Source: Hsuehochloa calcarea (Eukaryota > Streptophyta > Magnoliopsida > Poales > Poaceae). Taken from it: a stretch of DNA of 64,000 nt. The notes under the pieces were generated by a model, which saw only the letters and a program-made list of their open reading frames with translations, ran no database searches and was not told the DNA's origin. The DNA lies in the NCBI GenBank assembly GCA_036346395.1, contig CM070602.1:15881098-15945097 (forward strand). Reading direction: 5' to 3'. The position numbers and the translations under genes are program-made. Below, one piece after another: positions 58,972-64,000 of this stretch (position 1 is its first letter; the number at the start of each line of letters is the position of its first letter).

Positions 58972-59935
58972 TGATGAACCCGAAGGTCCTTGTTTTTTGG
59001 CCCGATCTTTCGATGAGAACGATAAGTTCGGTAGTCGTCACTCAACTCTCACGATCCTGGCTACGAACACGCAAGGCTCGAAACCACGCAATCGCTGAAC
59101 TACTCGATAAGTCGTTATCAACCGTGCACGAATACCCGGATGACCTGATCACGAAGATCAATTCCTGCATACACCAAAGAAGCACGCAAGAACAAGATAA
59201 AGCAATCTAAAATTGCAAATAAAGATTGAAATATTGAAATTGGGATTTCGAAAGCGGTATTATGGTTGGTCTAGTCGACACAAGCCAATACACGAAGTTG
59301 CAACAAGGCTAACTTTTAACTAAACAAAATACCAGGAAACTAGAGGGGGTGTGTCCTCCTTAAATAGGGGATGAGGATCCACAAATCTAAAAGAAATAGA
59401 GGGGGGGACTAAAGGCATGAATTACTGTTCATGTGAACAGTAATCACGCCCCCAGGTGGGCCGGCGGCATATGGGTCAATTCCGGTACGATTACAAGGCC
59501 CAAATCGGCCTAAATCGGTGATGTAGCACCTTCTTTTGATGATTTTGAAGTCTACAAAAGGAATTTGGAGGTGAGGCTAGATCCTTTGGAAATATCTTGT
59601 CGTTATCTTTCCAACAAGCCCAAGAACACCCGAATCGGACTCCGTTTGTAAAAGTTATGTCTGTTTTAAGTTGGTACTCTCAGGCTGATTCCGGAGGCCG
59701 AACTGGATTCCAGAACGGGTCTAGCTCGAACTGCTTGCTTGTCTTGGACCAAAAGTGACATGGTGCTGCACATATATATATTTTATCATTAGGTAGCATC
59801 ATATAGTTCATATAATATAAAGACACTCCTAAAAACAAGCTCACCTGATAATTTAAGTGAAGCGTACGAGCTCTTGTACTTGGAACAACAAGCATAGCAA
59901 ATATGGTTGTATCCATAGGGGTCATGTCCTCATCA
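58972..59935 (-). repeat. 3' LTR of the TR-GAG element
   Basis: 964 bp. On the - strand it begins TGATGAGGACATGACCCC and ends ..CCTTCGGGTTCATCA. It has a TATA-like ctatttaagg (- strand, about 59363-59374). It contains the shared 'ataacttttacaaacgg' module at 59607-59658. Confidence 0.95.
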
Positions 59936-59949
59936 TCCTCCCTTTCTTG
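59936..59949 (-). other. Polypurine tract of the TR-GAG element
   Basis: On the - strand caagaaagggagga immediately precedes the 3' LTR. Confidence 0.85.
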
Positions 59950-59961
59950 AAAACAAATCCA

Positions 59962-61404
59962 TCATCGGCTTTTGATAAGCTGAAAATAGGGTAACAAAGA
60001 AGCCAAGGTGTATGCATGGTATATGTATATGTCATCTGTTTTAACGGTTCTTCGTTGTTGTACAATTAATGTTAGACGATAATAGCGATTATAAAAGATC
60101 ACTGTATTATTAACCCAAGAGTAATCATATATGTGAATGATCAAAATAAAATTTCTCACATAGCAATTATTGCAACTAGTTTTGCAAATGTAAGTGAAGC
60201 ATTTATGCAGTTCAAATCTCTGAATTTGTAAACTTGCAGTGATAGCACATAAGGGCAAATCTAGCACTTTTGGAATCAAACAAAATTCATTCATATAATC
60301 ATATTTCAATTGAGTGTTAGCAAATTCATCTAGCAAGGGTGAAACGATTTGAAAGTTCTTCCATACTTCAACATTATTATGCACATTGTCAATACTATTT
60401 GGTGCAATAAGAGGCGAACACATAGGGATTGAATGATCACTAAATTTTATTTTTCTCTCACAATGAACAAGATTCAGCACACAATAATTATTGTTTAAAA
60501 CAACAAACTTCAATTCATCCATGTGATCACAAGTTATGAATATTCGATATACCATAAATTGATTGTCTACACCATAATCTCCAACTAATTTAAAACAATA
60601 GGTGTAGGTGCTAGATAGAGAATTTAGCGATGAAAGTTCAGAAACTTTCTTCATAGCACATTCCAAACTAACGGGCTCATTAAGCATGATATAACACAAC
60701 GCATCAGAAGTGGATATTCTATCAAGTACTTCCTTATGTGTAATTAATTCGACCTGTACGAAATTATGTGACTTCAGATTAGTACATGGTTCGTTCAAGT
60801 TAACATAAGGAATATCAAAAGATTGCACTACAACAGGTATATACTCACAAGGCTGCTCTATGTCATGCTGTAACATCAAATCGGTACCTTTGTTATTATT
60901 GTCCTCCTTAGATACTGTAGGTACCTCAAACTTCTCCTCTGATGACATAAGATGCGCCAGATCATCCTTCATCTCTTCAAGCGTCTTGGTGGTATCTGTG
61001 GATGGAGTAGGAGGCAAAACAATGTTAGCATTTTTAGTTACCTTAGGTTGCACCTCGCTTGTGACCGTGGGTGGTGGAGGTACAAAACGACGTTGCAATT
61101 TCTTTTTCATCTGCTCCCATGTGTACATGAAGTGGTACTCGATATTCGACCACCAATGTTGAACATCACCGATCAGCGCCGTCCTTGCCCTTCTCATCTT
61201 CTCATAAGGATCAAGGTCATGTCTTTCAAAGTAGCTTTCCAACATAGTAACCCATATGAAATAGTCTAACGATGTACTATCAGCGGTGAGTGGCATGATG
61301 CATAATGGTAGTTGTTTACCTTTGAGTTCAAATCTGCCCGTGATGTGATTGTAATCTACCAACTTCAACCAACCTGTCATTGTTAGTAGAAAACGAGGAA
61401 ACAA
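59962..61404 (-). CDS. gag-like protein of the TR-GAG element, 480 codons, intact
   Basis: The frame runs unbroken from ATG 61404 to a stop at 59962, just before the purine tract. The first ATG is used; an in-frame MTGWLKL lies eight codons later. Residues about 45-115 (..YFIWVTMLESYFERHDLD..ALIGDVQHWWSNI..TWEQMKKKLQRRFVPPPP) match the core pattern of Ty3/gypsy gag (retrotrans_gag), with the WW pair and the TWE..K..L..RF motif. A Pro/Thr linker and an acidic EEMKDDLAHLMSSEEKF stretch follow. The remaining 300 residues are unfamiliar and rich in Asn, Tyr, Cys and hydrophobic residues. No CCHC knuckle is seen. The role would be assembly of virus-like particles in trans. The function of the C-terminal half is unknown. 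Confidence 0.85.
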   Translation of the reverse strand: MFPRFLLTMTGWLKLVDYNHITGRFELKGKQLPLCIMPLTADSTSLDYFIWVTMLESYFERHDLDPYEKMRRARTALIGDVQHWWSNIEYHFMYTWEQMKKKLQRRFVPPPPTVTSEVQPKVTKNANIVLPPTPSTDTTKTLEEMKDDLAHLMSSEEKFEVPTVSKEDNNNKGTDLMLQHDIEQPCEYIPVVVQSFDIPYVNLNEPCTNLKSHNFVQVELITHKEVLDRISTSDALCYIMLNEPVSLECAMKKVSELSSLNSLSSTYTYCFKLVGDYGVDNQFMVYRIFITCDHMDELKFVVLNNNYCVLNLVHCERKIKFSDHSIPMCSPLIAPNSIDNVHNNVEVWKNFQIVSPLLDEFANTQLKYDYMNEFCLIPKVLDLPLCAITASLQIQRFELHKCFTYICKTSCNNCYVRNFILIIHIYDYSWVNNTVIFYNRYYRLTLIVQQRRTVKTDDIYIYHAYTLASLLPYFQLIKSR

Positions 61405-62877
61405 ATCACAGTGTATATACTCCTATCAACTACTAGGTTTTGGCATTTCAACAGTTGCTCTCTCACAACGTCTTACTAAGTTCTTACTAGTTCTTACCAA
61501 TACAGCAAGGAAGTGGTACAACCAGTGGCTGGTTCATGATATTGTCACTTGCGATTAGCCCAACGATTGCAATGAACGGAACCTGCTGAGTTAGTAGGAA
61601 GTGCAGCTCGGAAGGTTTCAATATGGTAGGAAGGATCAGCAATAATCAAATCAGTTAATGCAAGTTGAAAAAATTGTTCAAAGTACTAGTCAATGTTGCT
61701 GATCCTAGTATAATCAAAGTTCAGCTAATCAAAACCCCACTAAAAAGATGTGTATGTACGCACACGCAAAGATAAATATGACTTGATGTAAGTAATAAAA
61801 ACCTCACAACAAGTGCTAGGAGAGACACTAACCAACTACTCAAACTTCTTTGTAGGGCACAAGATTGTTCACACGATGTAGAGTACAAAAATGGAATAAC
61901 GTGCAGCATAACCAGCCATTTAGTTCAAGCAGAAAACAATAGTTAGTCTCGAGAGATGAAATAGTAAATTTTTATATGGCTTATATATACTCGTTTGAAA
62001 TATTTCGACGAGATCTACAAATTTGCAGTTGAGGTGAACGCCAAATTCCGAAGGGATTACCAAAAGAAATGACAAAAACCGAAACTGAAAACTTGTGACG
62101 CAAATTCGGGGCCGAAGATGACAGATTTTGGGTTCCCTAGAGGGAGACTTTTGTATTAAGTCAAAAGTATGTGTCTTGTCGTTAGCTTTCCAACGAGTCC
62201 AAGAACGTCCAAATCGGACACCATATGCAAAAGTTATGTCCATTTTACTGAAGGTCTCTCGGAAACGGAATCGTACTCGGACTGGAAACCGACTCTGTTT
62301 CAATCTTTAAATTGCTATACATTTTGATTCCGTAGCCTAATCTTGCTGAAATTTTTTGTGCAAACTTGTGGCTATATGTAGAAGGGCTCCACCAGTTTTC
62401 ACTGGTATTGGTGTAATATTTTTTTCTTTTTTCTACCACGACTTTTGTTTTGTGTGGCGGCCTCTTTCTCCTTCTTTTTTTGCCGGCTCTAGGGTTTTTC
62501 ACAAGTCACGAATACAGCAAAGTGTACTCTCTTCTTTTTTTTTGGTGCAGATTAGAGGAGTTCTAATCCATGAATTTTTTGTTTTAGATGCAAAAACTAA
62601 GAACCCTAAAAGAACGATTAAGCGACGCAAAGGAAAAATACGATAAGCAATCTAGACAACGACCAACTAGATAATAACTAGAACTAAACATCAGCAACTA
62701 GACACGACAATGCAACCAAATATTCAACAAGCAAACTGAAAAGAAAAAATTACAAAGGCTCAAAGGGCTTGGTATGGATGATAGATGCGAATTTTTTTCT
62801 TTTGGCAATTTCTGCACTCTAGGTATGAAAAACAAATCTACTACTAGAAAACTGGAAACTCTCACCGATTAACTGTA

Positions 62878-62889
62878 GCTCTGATACCA
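62878..62889 (-). other. Primer-binding site of the TR-GAG element
   Basis: On the - strand tggtatcagagc begins two bases after the 5' LTR, complementary to initiator tRNA-Met. About 1.47 kb of leader separate it from the gag start. The leader has no sustained frame but contains a diverged copy of the LTR module at 62186-62237. Confidence 0.92.
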
Positions 62890-62891
62890 CT

Positions 62892-63857
62892 TGATGAACC
62901 CGAAGGTCCTTGTTTTTTGGACCAATCTTTCGATGAGAACGATAAGTTCGGTATTCGTCGCTCAACTCTCACGATCCTGGCTACGAACACGCAAGGCTCG
63001 AAACCACGCAATCACTGAACTGCTCGATAAGTCGTTATCAACCGTGCACGAATACCCGGATGACCTGATCACGAAGATCAATTCCTGCATACACCAAAGA
63101 AGCACGCAAGAACAAGATAAAGCAATCTAAAATTGCAAATAAAGATTGAAATATTGAAATTGGGATTTCGAAAGCGGTATTATGGTTGGTCTAGTCGACA
63201 CAAGCCAATACACGAAGTTGCAACAAGGCTAACTTTTAACTAAATAAAATCCCAGGAAACTAGAGGGGGTGCGTCCTCCTTAAATAGGGGATGAGGAGCC
63301 ACAAATCAAAAAGAAATAGAGGGGTGGGACTAAAGGCATGAATTACTGTTTATGTGAACAGTAATCACGCCCCCAGGTGGGCCGGCGGCATATGGGCCAA
63401 TTCCGGTACGATTACAAGTCCCAAATCGGCATAAATCGGTGATGTAGCACCTTCTTTTGATGATTTTGAAGTCTACAAAAGGAATTTGGAGGTGAGGCTG
63501 GATCCTTTGGAAATATCTTGTCGTTATCTTTCCAACAAGCCCAAGAACACCCGAATCGGACTCCGTTTGCAAAAGTTATATCTGTTTTAAGTTGGTACTC
63601 TCAGGCTGATTCCGGAGGCCGAACTGGATTCCAGAACGGGTCTAGCTCGAACTGCTTGCTTGTCTTGGACCAAAAGTGACATGGTGCTGCACATATATAT
63701 ATTTTATCATTAGGTAGCATCATATAGTTCATATAATATAAAGACACTCCTAAAAACAAGCTCACCTGATAATTTAAGTTGAAGCGTACGAGCTCTTGTA
63801 CTTGGAACAACAAGCATAGCAAATATGGTTGTATCCATAGGGGTCATGTCCTCATCA
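62892..63857 (-). repeat. 5' LTR of the TR-GAG element
   Basis: 966 bp, colinear with the 3' LTR. Differences include small substitutions (for example near 62930, 62955, 63015, 63310, 63420) and a 1-bp insertion near 63780. The TATA-like ctatttaagg is conserved (- strand, about 63282-63292). Confidence 0.95.
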
Positions 63858-63862
63858 TATAT

Positions 63863-64000
63863 GGTGGTTGTAGTTGACCTGATCGCATTAAAGCTTACGA
63901 CCATGAAGTGATTGTAGTGAGACTTACGATCATGAGGTAGTTGTAGTAAATCTTACGACCACTAAATAGTCATTCAAGTACTTACAACCATACATGGTGG
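63863..64000. repeat. Short tandem units with TTACGACCA, running off the window
   Basis: About four imperfect 30-bp units share 'cttacga.ca..a..tagt.gtag'. Similar TACGAC-containing arrays occur in the LTRs at 4126-4380 and, inverted, at 42600-42660. It is the interrupted target of the TR-GAG insertion and probably part of another LTR. Confidence 0.6.

Larger units (their letters stand above)
58972..63857 (-). mobile_element. Complete non-autonomous LTR retrotransposon with gag only (TR-GAG type)
   Basis: The 4,886-bp element is oriented on the - strand. Its LTRs are 63857-62892 (5') and 59935-58972 (3'), each with TGATGA..TCATCA ends. A target duplication tatat lies on both sides (58967-58971, 63858-63862). 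The primer site and the purine tract are both in place. The only long ORF encodes a gag-like protein; no protease, integrase, reverse transcriptase or RNase H is present, so another element must supply them. By eye the LTRs differ at about 20 of 965 positions (about 98% identity), which marks a recent insertion. TR-GAG elements are a described class in plants. Which autonomous partner serves this one is unknown. Confidence 0.93.

Noticed and set aside
58959..59210. Repeated 80-codon + strand frames at 58959 and 62891
   Set aside because: They are the antisense of the two LTRs of the TR-GAG element, which explains the near-identical pair.
59962..61404. Host gene encoding a 480-residue protein
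   Set aside because: The frame sits between LTRs with priming sites and has a gag core, so it belongs to the retrotransposon.

Overview
The window is nuclear DNA of a grass, most likely rice or a close Oryza relative. The evidence is two plant genes with spliced introns, monocot-style GC-rich 5' coding sequence, and dense plant LTR retrotransposons, CACTA, hAT and fold-back elements. I could run no database search, so the species call is inference. I see no bacterial or viral gene system, CRISPR array, tRNA gene or rRNA gene.

Two intact host genes are present. On the + strand at 13479-15506 lies a three-exon NAC transcription factor of 395 codons, most like the LOV1/NAC035 group. Its leader carries a 13-codon upstream ORF whose stop codon overlaps the main start (ATGA). 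On the - strand at 55478-50545 lies a complete 13-exon Rab GDP-dissociation inhibitor. Its exons join without a break to 445 codons, and one intron uses a GC donor. NAC proteins act in nuclear transcription and RabGDI recycles Rab GTPases in the cytosol, so neighbourhood does not link them.

Almost everything else is mobile DNA. 1-6585: broken LTRs of two families. 6586-8560: a dead hAT transposase. 9257-9936: a fold-back element with a smaller one inside, upstream of the NAC gene. 16917-about 22180: a long LTR hosting a CACTA element. 22361-23398: a fold-back element hosting a CACTA-like element. 23843-26060: repeated modules rich in GTTTCA. 27064-33385: a full-length Ty1-copia element with target duplications and a gag-pol frame broken by four stops. 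33894-about 43638: an older copia element that has lost its 5' part and hosts a 2.07-kb solo LTR in its reverse transcriptase and a CACTA element in its 3' LTR. About 43663-47244: an LTR relic split by a 3.1-kb solo LTR. 47245-49267 and 56341-57500: two more dead hAT transposases. 58972-63857: a young, structurally complete, non-autonomous LTR element on the - strand that encodes only a gag-like protein (TR-GAG type).

The relic at 43.7-47.2 kb belongs to the same family as the young TR-GAG element, so the window holds an old and a recent copy of one lineage. I found no clearly new biological system. The best leads are the gag-only element, a roughly 50-bp sequence module shared by otherwise different LTRs in both orientations, the ATGA upstream ORF of the NAC gene and the GC-AG intron of RabGDI.
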